A stretch of 64,000 nucleotides of DNA from SZUA-430 sp964638635 (lineage in GTDB: Bacteria > Pseudomonadota > Alphaproteobacteria > Micropepsales > Micropepsaceae). The position numbers were made by a program, and so were the translations under genes. Below, piece by piece: positions 1-8,254 of the stretch. The notes beneath the pieces are model-generated. The model did not search any database. It had not been told where the DNA came from and saw nothing but the letters and a program-made list of their open reading frames with translations. Each line of letters opens with the position of its first letter. Position 1 is the stretch's first letter. Location: contig CAZXAQ010000010.1 in the NCBI GenBank assembly GCA_964638635.1, positions 9,241 to 73,240 on the forward strand, given 5' to 3'.

Positions 1-115
1 CGAACTGCACGAGGCCAAACACCGCCAACAGCGCGAGACCCAGCGCGGAATACTCCTGCGCATTCGTCGGTACACGGAAGATGCTGCCACCTTGTGCTGT
101 CGCTTGGTCTGTCAT
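1..115 (-). CDS. Membrane protein, N-terminal fragment (cut by window edge)
   Basis: Only the first 38 codons lie in the window. The ATG at 115 follows a GGGAG-type Shine-Dalgarno. The product begins MTDQATAQGGS and runs into a hydrophobic stretch (ALGLALLAVFGL) that looks like a transmembrane helix. No family can be named from this fragment. It is transcribed away from the barrel-protein gene that starts at 306, so the 190 bases between them should hold divergent promoters. Confidence 0.6.
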   Translation of the reverse strand, partial: MTDQATAQGGSIFRVPTNAQEYSALGLALLAVFGLVQF

Positions 116-305
116 CTTCTCCCTCACAATTTCGATACGCCGCGTCCCCGGCGCGCTCCACACGAAAGCTAGCGGCACCGCCGGTCCGCTTGCAAACGTG
201 ACGCAAGGTACTGCCCGCATCGGCGGGATTTGCGCCGCCGCTGTGGCACAAATGCTGAGCCGGCCACTCCACAATCGCACAGACGAATCATCCAATGAGG
301 GTGCG

Positions 306-935
306 ATGTCGAAATCTCTCTTGCTGGGCGCAACCGCGGCACTTGCCCTCGCCGGAACCGCGCACGCGCGCGGCTGGTATGTCGGTCTCGAAGCCGGCGC
401 CAGCTGGGTCGGCGACACACCGGCCATCTACCGCGAGAACCCGCCGCCGTTCTTGACCCTCACCGACGGCAAGTTCGACACCGGCTGGACGCTGCTCGCC
501 ACCGTCGGCTATGCCATGCAGAACTGGCGCATCGAAGGTGAAATCGCCTGGCGCTCGAACGACAAGGACCGCTTCATCATCGGCGGCCCGTCGACGGGCG
601 ACCTCGACGAACTGACGGTCATGTACAACATGACCTACGAGCTCCCGCTCGCTCAGGGCTTGGGACTCGCCCTCGGCGGCGGCGCGGGCCTCGACTACGC
701 AATGCTCGACATTCCCGGCATCGACGACACCGACCTGAACTTCGCCGTCCAAGGCATCGTGCAGTTGAACTACGCGCTCTCTCCCTCAACCGAGCTGACC
801 TTGGGCTATCGCTATCTGCGCGTGCTCGATCCTGAATTCGAGGATACGACGGCGGGCGTGACCGCCACGGCCACGTTTGACGATTTCTCAAAGCACACAC
901 TGACGCTCGGCGTGCGCTACTTGTTCGCGCCATAG
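306..935 (+). CDS. Outer-membrane beta-barrel protein
   Basis: 209 aa. The start at 306 is chosen because it directly precedes a Sec signal peptide (MSKSLLLGATAALALAGTAHA, cleavage after AHA) and follows GAGG. An open frame extends upstream to 81 but has no signal character. The mature part alternates hydrophobic and polar residues in strands (GWYVGLEAGASW near the start, LTLGYRYLRVL and a final LTLGVRYLF). It ends in an aromatic-containing strand typical of OmpA-type or porin-like barrels of about eight strands. Probable location is the outer membrane. Specific role unknown. The lipoprotein gene starts 8 bases downstream, so the two are probably co-transcribed. Confidence 0.8.
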   Translation: MSKSLLLGATAALALAGTAHARGWYVGLEAGASWVGDTPAIYRENPPPFLTLTDGKFDTGWTLLATVGYAMQNWRIEGEIAWRSNDKDRFIIGGPSTGDLDELTVMYNMTYELPLAQGLGLALGGGAGLDYAMLDIPGIDDTDLNFAVQGIVQLNYALSPSTELTLGYRYLRVLDPEFEDTTAGVTATATFDDFSKHTLTLGVRYLFAP

Positions 936-943
936 GACCACCG

Positions 944-1321
944 ATGCGCGCGTTCGCACTTGTGCTGGCTCTGTCGCTTGGCGCCTGCTCGGCGCCGCAG
1001 CAGATCGCGGACGACTATCGCGACACGCCGCGCACGACGTTCACGTATGAGAACAGCACCTACCGCATTTTCGACAAGCCGAGCGCCGGCAAGCTCGTCA
1101 TTACGCCCAGCGTCGCAAGCGCCATGGGCACGTCGCTGTTGCGCCGGATGACGTTCGGCACCTACGGCAAGGCGGCGCCGCAAGCCGCCGTCGAAGCGGC
1201 GGTTGCCTCCTACCTCACCAGCAACGGCCGGAAGTGCACGGCCGATTCCGCAACGCAGGTGCGCAAGCCGCAGTGGGAATTCACCTACACTTGCGAAATC
1301 AAGTTCACGGCAACCCTGTAG
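944..1321 (+). CDS. Small lipoprotein of unknown function
   Basis: 125 aa. The N-terminus MRAFALVLALSLGACS is a lipoprotein signal with lipobox LGAC, which predicts acylation of Cys15 and membrane anchoring. Two other Cys residues (in RKC and YTC near the C-terminus) could form a disulfide in the periplasm. AGGA lies 7-8 bases before the ATG. It follows the barrel gene by 8 bases, so a shared transcript is likely. No known domain is recognised. It converges with the cytochrome gene that ends at 1329. Confidence 0.75.
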   Translation: MRAFALVLALSLGACSAPQQIADDYRDTPRTTFTYENSTYRIFDKPSAGKLVITPSVASAMGTSLLRRMTFGTYGKAAPQAAVEAAVASYLTSNGRKCTADSATQVRKPQWEFTYTCEIKFTATL

Positions 1322-1328
1322 CCCTACG

Positions 1329-1961
1329 TCACTGCGGCGACGGATTCTCCGCCGTCGCAATCGAATCGAGATAGCCGAACAACAAGTCGATCTCGCGGTC
1401 CGTCAGCTTCATCGGCGGCACACGCGCTTCGGCGTGATCGTGTTCAGCCAGAATCCCCACCCGCAGCGCCCCGCGCAGTTGATCGCGCGACCAGCGCCGG
1501 CCAAGCGCACGGAACGGCTGCGCACCCGGATAGGGGCTCGTGCCCGTGGACGCGATCGCATGACACCGTGCGCAGCGCTGCTCGACCAACGCCACGCCCG
1601 GATCGCGCACCTGGATCGACTTTAGATAGGCGATCAGCGCACTCACCGCCTCGGGCTTGAACTGAAACTCCGGCATCGGCCCGTGCGCCACGCGCATGCC
1701 AAGCGACAGCTCCGTTTCGAGCACGTCCGCGCTATAGCGGCGCAGCACGGAGCGGAACACCGGCGCCGGGGGATAGGGACTTGTGCCCGTGGTCCCGATC
1801 GCGTGGCAGCGGGCGCAGTTGCTTTCGGCCACGGTACGCCCGTCCTCGATCAACGCGGCCTGCACTGCGGGATCGTCCCCCCGCCGCTGGACAATCGGCG
1901 CGCCGTCATCAACACATCCACCCAGTAGAACCGCCAATACAACCGCCGCAACCACGCGCAT
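1329..1961 (-). CDS. Diheme c-type cytochrome lipoprotein
   Basis: 210 aa. Two haem-attachment motifs, CARCHAIG and CARCHAIA, each sit in a cytochrome c domain of about 80 residues. They share the following TGTSPYP, so the protein is an internal duplication. Downstream Met residues are candidates for the distal haem ligands. The ATG at 1961 is preferred over an upstream TTG at 1976 because GGGAGG lies 8 bases before it and the protein then begins with a lipoprotein signal (MRVVAAVVLAVLLGGC). Likely a membrane-anchored periplasmic electron carrier. The redox partner is unknown; a second cytochrome gene starts divergently at 2082. Confidence 0.9.
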   Translation of the reverse strand: MRVVAAVVLAVLLGGCVDDGAPIVQRRGDDPAVQAALIEDGRTVAESNCARCHAIGTTGTSPYPPAPVFRSVLRRYSADVLETELSLGMRVAHGPMPEFQFKPEAVSALIAYLKSIQVRDPGVALVEQRCARCHAIASTGTSPYPGAQPFRALGRRWSRDQLRGALRVGILAEHDHAEARVPPMKLTDREIDLLFGYLDSIATAENPSPQ

Positions 1962-2081
1962 CGAAGCACCTCCCAAGGAGCGCAGGCATGGTGCGGCCTC
2001 CGATCAGGCCCCGCTTTGACCCAGCGCAAGGCGGGTCCTCAAGAAACGCGCCATTCTCCAAGAAAATGCAGGAATCGCCCT

Positions 2082-2618
2082 ATGTGGAAATCGGTACTCA
2101 CCGGTGTGCTGATTGCCGGTCTGATCATTGCGGTCGTGCTCGGCATCGGATGCGGGCGCCTGTTCGGCCCCGGCGCCTGCAGCGGCATCAGTCCGTCCGC
2201 CGCGATGACGCTGCGCAGCCCCGCCCGTCACGATTACTACGTCCGCAACAACGTGCCCCTCACCTATCGCGGCCGGCACAACCCGTTCAGAGCGACGATC
2301 GGAAACGTCGTCGAAGGCGCACGTCTCTACGATCTGCGCTGCGCGATCTGCCACGGCATCATGGGCGTCGGCGACGGCGAAGCGGGCGAGAAACTGGAAG
2401 TGCCGCCGGCGGACCTCGGCCGCAGCTTGGGCGAGCCGCTCTACCGCGACGACTTCTTCTACTGGAGCATCTCCGAAGGCGGAGCTCAGTTCGGCACGGA
2501 CATGCCGACCTTCAAGAACGATCTAAAGCCCGGCGAGATTTGGAAGATCGTCACGTTCATGCGCGCCGCCTTCGCTGAAAACAACGCACCGGCAAAGGAT
2601 GCAACCGCGCCGCCGTAG
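2082..2618 (+). CDS. Membrane-anchored monohaem cytochrome c
   Basis: 178 aa. The start at 2082 (MWKSVLTGVLIAG) gives an N-terminal hydrophobic anchor of about 20 residues. A single haem site, CAICHGIMG, lies about residue 85, and a Met in TDMPTF is the probable sixth ligand. The fold is the class I type often found in respiratory complexes (an alternative-complex-III or oxidase-associated cytochrome is possible). Together with the divergent diheme lipoprotein it suggests a periplasmic electron-transfer module. The oxidase or dehydrogenase it serves is not in the window, unless the truncated gene at 1-115 belongs to it. Confidence 0.88.
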   Translation: MWKSVLTGVLIAGLIIAVVLGIGCGRLFGPGACSGISPSAAMTLRSPARHDYYVRNNVPLTYRGRHNPFRATIGNVVEGARLYDLRCAICHGIMGVGDGEAGEKLEVPPADLGRSLGEPLYRDDFFYWSISEGGAQFGTDMPTFKNDLKPGEIWKIVTFMRAAFAENNAPAKDATAPP

Positions 2619-2624
2619 TCGCGG

Positions 2625-3104
2625 CTACTTCGGCGCCGACAACGTCACCTCGCCAAACGTCATGAAGACGAGCGTCGTCCCGGACGGCCCGCGATAGGCA
2701 CCCGTCGCGCCGGTCAGATACGACGCGACGCCGGTAAACCGCCAAGCGTCTTCCTCCGAACAGGTGAGCTTGCGCGTGGTGAAGTCGCCAACCTTGTGCT
2801 TCACGCCGTACGCATGCACCCGCGCCGCTGCCTCTGCGCAAGCCTTCGGCACCGACGGATGATCCCAACCCCAGAGCCACGTGCCGTCGAGCGTATTGTA
2901 CGTTCCGACAACCTGCACCGGCGCACTTGCAACCTTCGTGGCGCTCGTGAACGTGATCGTTCCAGCATCGAGATCGACGTTCCATCGGCTGTTCGGATCG
3001 CCAATGCCGAAGAGGCGCACCGCAATCTCCGTCTTCGCTTCAAGGTCCGCTTTGCCTCGCGCGATGACGAGGTCCAGCGGTTCCTTCATACGTTCTTCCA
3101 ACAT
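2625..3104 (-). CDS. DUF6882-like protein
   Basis: 159 aa, no signal peptide or membrane helix, so probably cytoplasmic. The pattern WNVDLDAGTITF followed by VVGTYNTLDGTWLWGWDHPS resembles the small DUF6882 family, which has no known function. The ATG at 3104 has GAGGAG 11 bases upstream. A GTG at 3116 abuts that Shine-Dalgarno and is less likely, while an ATG at 3089 is possible. The gene converges with the cytochrome gene (6 bases apart). It lies downstream of the SRAP gene on the same strand, only 39 bases away. Family assignment is from memory of the motif. Confidence 0.65.
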   Translation of the reverse strand: MLEERMKEPLDLVIARGKADLEAKTEIAVRLFGIGDPNSRWNVDLDAGTITFTSATKVASAPVQVVGTYNTLDGTWLWGWDHPSVPKACAEAAARVHAYGVKHKVGDFTTRKLTCSEEDAWRFTGVASYLTGATGAYRGPSGTTLVFMTFGEVTLSAPK

Positions 3105-3143
3105 GACGTTCGACACTCCTCAGATTGCCGCAATCGGCACTGT

Positions 3144-3890
3144 CTAGAACAAATCGCCTTGCCGCGGATCGTTCTTGCACGGCGGCTGCGGTGCCAGATC
3201 GTTCGAATTGAAGGGATTCAAATTTGCTACGTCGTCGTTTCTCACCGCGTTGACGCGGTTCGACACCGGCCGTGGCGCCAGCGTTCCGTCCGGCGCCGGT
3301 TTGATCAACGCCTTCGCATCGTCGATCGACACGCGGTCCGCTTCGATCCAGGTCAGGTAGTCGTCCTTGTCCAGGATCACCGGCATCCGGTGATGAATCG
3401 GTGCGACCTCGGCGTTCGCCTCCGTCGTCACGATTGCGACCGTATCGATCACCTCGCCCTCCGGACTGATCCAAGTGTCCCAAATGCCCGCCATCGCAAA
3501 CGGCTTCCCGTCCGCGCGCTCGACGAAATAGGCCTGCAGAGGCTTGTCGTTCTGATCGCGCTTCCACTCATAGAAGCCGTCGGTCAGAATGAGACAGCGC
3601 CGCCGCCGCGCCGCATCGCGAAACATCGGCTTCTCGAAGACGGTCTCGCCGCGCGCATTGATCTGCGGCTTCTTCGCTTCCTTCGCCCAATGCGGGATCA
3701 ACCCCCAGCGCGCGAGCGACAGCCACCGCTTGCCGTTCACAACCCGGATCACCGGCACCATCTGCGTCGGCGCAATGTTGAAGCGCGGGCGCACCTCCAT
3801 CGGCACGTCGCTGTCGTCGACGTCGAACCCCAGCCCGAAGTCGCGCCGGAAGTTCTTCAAGACCACCCGAAGGACGTATCGCCCGCACAT
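3144..3890 (-). CDS. yedK: SOS response-associated peptidase / abasic-site protein (YedK/HMCES, SRAP)
   Basis: 248 aa, a normal length for the family. It starts MCGRY, so removal of Met leaves the invariant Cys2 that forms a thiazolidine crosslink with abasic sites in single-stranded DNA. Other conserved active-site motifs are RFNIAPTQ (Asn38), ARWGLIPHWAK, LTDGFYEWKR (Glu108) and HHRMPVIL (His166/167). These are as expected for a working enzyme. The start is fixed by the need for Cys2. It protects DNA during replication over abasic sites; the protease name is historical. No LexA box was recognised upstream. Confidence 0.95.
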   Translation of the reverse strand: MCGRYVLRVVLKNFRRDFGLGFDVDDSDVPMEVRPRFNIAPTQMVPVIRVVNGKRWLSLARWGLIPHWAKEAKKPQINARGETVFEKPMFRDAARRRRCLILTDGFYEWKRDQNDKPLQAYFVERADGKPFAMAGIWDTWISPEGEVIDTVAIVTTEANAEVAPIHHRMPVILDKDDYLTWIEADRVSIDDAKALIKPAPDGTLAPRPVSNRVNAVRNDDVANLNPFNSNDLAPQPPCKNDPRQGDLF

Positions 3891-4058
3891 CGGTTAACTC
3901 TTAGCGGCCTACAAGGGAGGCCGCTACGGGGAATCAAGAGGGAAGGCCACGGGCAAACCCAATAAATTCTGCTGCCTTGCCCGCCCGCGCAGGCTACAAA
4001 ACGGGCAGACACTTCCCATATGCGCGACATGCGCGGTTGAACAAAAGGGTCCACGTGG

Positions 4059-5831
4059 ATGTCGACTCCTGTTACCGAAGCCTCCCTCTCTCTTGAAGAA
4101 CGCAAAGCTGCCCGCCGCGCGCGCCGCTATGGCGAAGCCGCGGAGACGCAAGTCGCGCTCTCGGAAGAGGACAAGCAACACCTGATCGAGCGGGTCGAGC
4201 ACGAAAACCCGATTTTCAAGGTCTTCGAAAGCCGCGAGCTTTCGCAGGAACAGAAGATCCGGGAGATCGCGCGCCTGCTCGAGTTCGACCCGGCCGAACC
4301 CGACAACGACAAGAAGATCGAAATCCTGGCCGAGTTCTTCGAATACGTGCAGCTCCAGCGCCGCAACATGGCGCTCGGCCAAATCACGACCGTCAGCGAC
4401 CAGGCCTACGCCACGTTCAAGCAGAACATGGACAGCGTGTTCGAAGGCTTGAACACGTTCAAGAACTCGATCCTGCCGTTGGACGAGATCTTGAGCTTGC
4501 TGAAGAAATTCCGCTCGACCGAAGGCCCCGGCAAGAAATCGATCATCGAGCAGATCAACGACGCCTTCCAACAGCAGAAGATGCTGAAGGAATCCCGCCG
4601 CCAGCGCGAGGAAGCGGTCGCCAACTTGACGAACACGCTGAACACGACGCGGACCAGCCGCGCAAAGTGGGAAGCTTGGCTCAAGCAGAACGACACTTTC
4701 TTTGGCCGGCTGCTCCGCTCCGGTCAGATCAAACAAGGCAAGGACGAAATCGCAGCGTTGGCGCAGACCGAGGCCGCGCAACAAGCGAAGATCGCCGACC
4801 TGCGCGCGGCCCCGCTGTTCAAGCCCGGCACAACCGATCCGATCGATCAAAAGATCCTGGACATGGAAAAGCAGAATCCGGAGATCCTGAAGGTCCTCGA
4901 CATCGGCGGCGAACTCTTCGGCAAGAACATGAAGAGCGCAGCCGAAAGCGGTGTCTCGTTCATCAAGGCGGCCGAGGAACGCATCGGCACGTCGATCGAG
5001 GGCTTCACGAAGGTCCGTGAGAACATCCTCAATCTCAACTACACGAACAACAAGATCAGCGTGCTCCTGGCCGTCATGAACAAGGCGCTCGAGATCGCGA
5101 CCAAGCAGAACAAAGAGGTTGTGGGCGGCCTCATCGCCCAGTTCGGCGATCCCGACGCGGCGGCCGCAAAGCCCGTCGAAGGCTCGACCGAAGACCTGAC
5201 CGCCGAAATCGAACGCACGAAAGCGCGCAACCGCATTCAAAACATGAACCGGTTCCTCGCGCGCCTCGGCGACCTCGACATCAACCTCACACGCTCCGTC
5301 GGCGAGATGTCGCAACAAGGCGCCGTGATCACCGACCTCGAACGCAAGAACTCGTCCGCCATCAACTACGCGATGAGCATCCGCTCGCAGACGATCGCGA
5401 CGACGTCCACCCGCGTCGTGACACTCCTAAACGCGATCGTAAACACAGTGCTCACCGAAAAGGCCGGCCTGATCGAAGACGCGCTCGACCATATGAGCCA
5501 AGAAGCCAGCATGGTCCTAACCGACGAAATCCGCGCGACGCCGGAGCTCCTGAAGAAGCGCCGCGGCGCCCTCGAAGGCCAGATCACGGACATCGAAGAC
5601 CTGAGCGAAGCCGTGAGCGAAACGACGACGACACTCATCGACGTCTTGAAGCAAACGAAAACGCTCGCCGACGAGGTTCAGCGTTCGGCGGAAGAGCTGA
5701 ACAAGATCACGCTGAAGAGCACGCGCGCCGAACTCGACGCCCAGAAGGACGCTCCGGCACCCGCAGCCGCAACGGCGAAAGACCGCGCAGCCGCGCCGAA
5801 GAAGGGCATCGACGCACTCTTTGACAACTAA
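4059..5831 (+). CDS. Coiled-coil protein of unknown function, partner of ClpB-like ATPase
   Basis: 590 aa, highly charged, with no signal peptide or membrane helix. It appears largely alpha-helical, with likely coiled coil around residues 150-260 (QQQKMLKESRRQREEA) and again from about 500 to 560. A more hydrophobic central helical part (KISVLLAVMNKALEIATKQN) separates them. The tail is Ala/Pro/Lys rich and ends GIDALFDN. No family was recognised; a distant likeness to TelA-type helical proteins crossed my mind but is unsupported. It is first of three same-strand genes: the ClpB-like ATPase follows after a 167-base gap holding a REP-like doublet, then a membrane protein. The most economical reading is an adaptor or substrate of that ATPase (inference). 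Confidence 0.75.
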   Translation: MSTPVTEASLSLEERKAARRARRYGEAAETQVALSEEDKQHLIERVEHENPIFKVFESRELSQEQKIREIARLLEFDPAEPDNDKKIEILAEFFEYVQLQRRNMALGQITTVSDQAYATFKQNMDSVFEGLNTFKNSILPLDEILSLLKKFRSTEGPGKKSIIEQINDAFQQQKMLKESRRQREEAVANLTNTLNTTRTSRAKWEAWLKQNDTFFGRLLRSGQIKQGKDEIAALAQTEAAQQAKIADLRAAPLFKPGTTDPIDQKILDMEKQNPEILKVLDIGGELFGKNMKSAAESGVSFIKAAEERIGTSIEGFTKVRENILNLNYTNNKISVLLAVMNKALEIATKQNKEVVGGLIAQFGDPDAAAAKPVEGSTEDLTAEIERTKARNRIQNMNRFLARLGDLDINLTRSVGEMSQQGAVITDLERKNSSAINYAMSIRSQTIATTSTRVVTLLNAIVNTVLTEKAGLIEDALDHMSQEASMVLTDEIRATPELLKKRRGALEGQITDIEDLSEAVSETTTTLIDVLKQTKTLADEVQRSAEELNKITLKSTRAELDAQKDAPAPAAATAKDRAAAPKKGIDALFDN

Positions 5832-5868
5832 GCCACCCGACGAATGTTCCGAACGCTTTCAAACAAAG

Positions 5869-5987
5869 TCGTCATGGCCGGTCCCCGAGCCGGCCACTCA
5901 GGGTCGCTGCCTCAGCGTCTCAGCTGCGATGTGGAGCTGCTCGTGCAACACTCCTGGGTGGCCGGGTCAAGCCCGGCCATGACGATG
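5869..5987. repeat. REP-like inverted doublet, copy 1
   Basis: Two palindromes face each other. The left (about 5869-5905) contains GGCCGG-N8-CCGGCC preceded by GTCAT. The right (about 5953-5987) contains TGGCCGGG-N5-CCCGGCCA followed by TGACG. The outer ends are inverted copies of one another, about 47 bases apart. It is a more diverged member of the same family as the doublets at 40121-40292 and 41873-42077. It sits between the coiled-coil gene and the ATPase gene and could affect mRNA processing or stability there. Confidence 0.8.
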
Positions 5988-5998
5988 TGTGGGGCGAT

Positions 5999-8254
5999 AT
6001 GAGTAAGCCCGTGGACAAGCCAGTCGAGAGAGGATGCGTCCTGCCGCATCTCTACGAACTCGACCGCGACCTGGACGAAGACTTCACGCTGATCGGCCGC
6101 GACGCTGAGATTCGCCAGATTGGCGAGGTGCTGACGCTACGCGGCAGCCGCAACGTGATGCTCACCGGCCCGACCGGTGTCGGCAAAACGGCGCTGATCT
6201 ACGGCATCGAGGAACGCCGCCGCAAAGCAGACATCTCGCAAGACGTCATCAAGCGCCGCTTCTTCCGCCTCGATAGCGAAAGCCTGCTCGCGGCCGACGA
6301 CCCGGCGCAAATCAACAAGGACTTTCTGAAGATCGTCGATCACCTCGAAGACGCGCAATACAGCGTCCTCGTCATCGACAACTTCCCGAACTTCATGCAC
6401 GGGCTGGAAGCCAAAGGCGCGCACGGCGTTCTGAACAGCCTGATGGCCGCCATCCGGACCCGCCGCACGCAGTGCATCCTCGCCGTCTCGGACAGCCAGA
6501 GAGCCAAGGTTTTCGACCAACACCCGGGCTTCCGCGAGTTCTTCACGGTCATCGACCTGAAGGAACCAGATGCCGACCAAGTGTTGAGCATCCTGCGCGG
6601 CCTGCGCCGCGTGTTCGAAACGATGCACGGCATCGTCATCGGCGACGACGCCTTGCAAACCGTTGTTCAGCTCACGACGAAGTTCAAAGGCTCGTTCGAC
6701 GACCAGGCGCTGCCGCGCGTGCCGCTGCGCCTACTCGACCTCGCCTCGGCCGAATTCCGCGCCGACATCATGAGCAAGCCTGCCGAACTCGACCGCATCG
6801 AGGAGCAACTGGTCAACCATCGCAATCAACTTGCCGCCATCGAGCGCGCGGACGACGCCAACGGCATCGGCGAAAAGTTGCGCGCCGAGATCGCCAAACT
6901 GGAGGCGAGCGAGCGCGAGCTGGCCAAGGACTGGTTGAAGAAAACCGACGGCGTCAAGGCACTGCTGGATCAGAAGCGCAACTACGCGGCCGAACTGCAA
7001 AAACTCGACGCCGAAACCGAGGCCGCTAAGCGCGAAGGCCGCCCCAGCGAAATCGCGCGCCAAAACGACGAACTCGCCGACAAGTATCGTGCTGCCCTGG
7101 CCGGCATCAACGAGAAGCTCGCCGGCCTCAACGCCGGAATGCCGAAGGACCACAAGCTCACGCCCGAACGCATCCGCCGCACGTTCTCCAAGCGCACCGG
7201 CATCCCCGTCGCGACGCTCGGCGAAAGCGAACTCGAACGCGTCATCAAGATGGAAGAGGCGCTGAAGGAGCGCATCTACGGCCAAGACCGCGCGATCAGC
7301 TCCATCGCCGCCGCCGTCAAGAATGCCGCCGCGGGCCTCAAAGACCCGAACTCGCCGGCGGGCGCCTACTTCTTCATCGGCCCGTCCGGCGTCGGCAAGA
7401 CCGAACTCGCCCGCGCCCTTGCCGCCTACACCGAAGGCAAAGCGGACGCCGAACCCATCCGCCTCGACATGTCGGAATACGGCGAAAAGCACACGGTCTC
7501 GAAGATCATGGGCGCTCCGCCAGGCTATGCGGGTTACGAAGAAGGCGGCGTCCTCGCCAACGAGGTGCGCAAGAAACCGAACTCGATCGTCCTGTTCGAC
7601 GAGATCGAAAAGGCGCACCCCGACGTCTTCAACATCCTGCTGCAAATCCTGAGCGCCGGCCGCCTGACCGACGGCAAAGGCCGTCTCATCGATTTCAGCC
7701 AGTGCACGATCATCGCGACCTCGAACGTCGGCTCGCGCCACTTCGTCGACGACACGCTGACTTACGACGAAGCGGTCACGAAAGCCCACGCCGACGTCAA
7801 GGGCTTCTTCAAACCGGAACTCTTGGGCCGTTTCACCGACATCCAGTTCTTCAAGCGCCTGGACGCTGACCTGTTGTTCAAGATCGGCAAGAAGAACCTC
7901 GCTGGCGTCAACAAGATGCTGGACGGCAAGGACGTGACCGTCGAGTTCGGCGACGAAGACCTGCGCAACGCCGTCAACCGCGTGATGAACCCGCGCTACG
8001 GCGCACGACCCATCAACAACCTGTTCGCCAAGTTCATCAAAAAACTCGTCAGCGAAATCGTCCTCGACGAAGAGCTGAAACGCGTCAAAGCGAGCGCCAA
8101 GGCTTCGCGCGGCGGCAAGATCGCAATCACCTTCGACGAAGCCAAAGACGAATTCATCGCCACGTTCAAACCCGCAGCGGCAGGACTCTTCTCCGCCGGC
8201 GTCGAGCCGAAGACGATGAAGCTCGACACACTCGACCTGAATAGCGACCGATGA
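5999..8254 (+). CDS. ClpB-like double-AAA+ ATPase lacking the N domain
   Basis: 751 aa from the ATG at 5999. First AAA module: Walker A GPTGVGKT (residues 57-64), but the Walker B region reads VLVIDNFP, so the usual DE pair is absent. A charged coiled-coil insert (about 255-390) matches the position of the ClpB middle domain. Second AAA module: GPSGVGKT (461-468), Walker B VLFDEIEKAHPDVF (Asp534-Glu535), sensor IIATSNVGS, and sensor-2/arginine motif YGARPINN; all look intact. There is no Clp N-domain and no ClpP-binding loop was seen. It is probably a specialised remodelling ATPase, not housekeeping ClpB. The downstream membrane gene overlaps its stop by 4 bases (ATGA), implying coupled translation. 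Confidence 0.88.
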   Translation: MSKPVDKPVERGCVLPHLYELDRDLDEDFTLIGRDAEIRQIGEVLTLRGSRNVMLTGPTGVGKTALIYGIEERRRKADISQDVIKRRFFRLDSESLLAADDPAQINKDFLKIVDHLEDAQYSVLVIDNFPNFMHGLEAKGAHGVLNSLMAAIRTRRTQCILAVSDSQRAKVFDQHPGFREFFTVIDLKEPDADQVLSILRGLRRVFETMHGIVIGDDALQTVVQLTTKFKGSFDDQALPRVPLRLLDLASAEFRADIMSKPAELDRIEEQLVNHRNQLAAIERADDANGIGEKLRAEIAKLEASERELAKDWLKKTDGVKALLDQKRNYAAELQKLDAETEAAKREGRPSEIARQNDELADKYRAALAGINEKLAGLNAGMPKDHKLTPERIRRTFSKRTGIPVATLGESELERVIKMEEALKERIYGQDRAISSIAAAVKNAAAGLKDPNSPAGAYFFIGPSGVGKTELARALAAYTEGKADAEPIRLDMSEYGEKHTVSKIMGAPPGYAGYEEGGVLANEVRKKPNSIVLFDEIEKAHPDVFNILLQILSAGRLTDGKGRLIDFSQCTIIATSNVGSRHFVDDTLTYDEAVTKAHADVKGFFKPELLGRFTDIQFFKRLDADLLFKIGKKNLAGVNKMLDGKDVTVEFGDEDLRNAVNRVMNPRYGARPINNLFAKFIKKLVSEIVLDEELKRVKASAKASRGGKIAITFDEAKDEFIATFKPAAAGLFSAGVEPKTMKLDTLDLNSDR

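Noticed and set aside
81..305. Longer N-terminus for the first barrel protein
   Set aside because: The internal ATG at 306 starts a textbook signal peptide; the upstream part overlaps the divergent promoter region.
3924..5318. 464-codon minus-strand frame opposite the coiled-coil gene
   Set aside because: Mirrors the charged coiled coil of the plus strand; no Shine-Dalgarno or domain, and the plus frame has the operon context.
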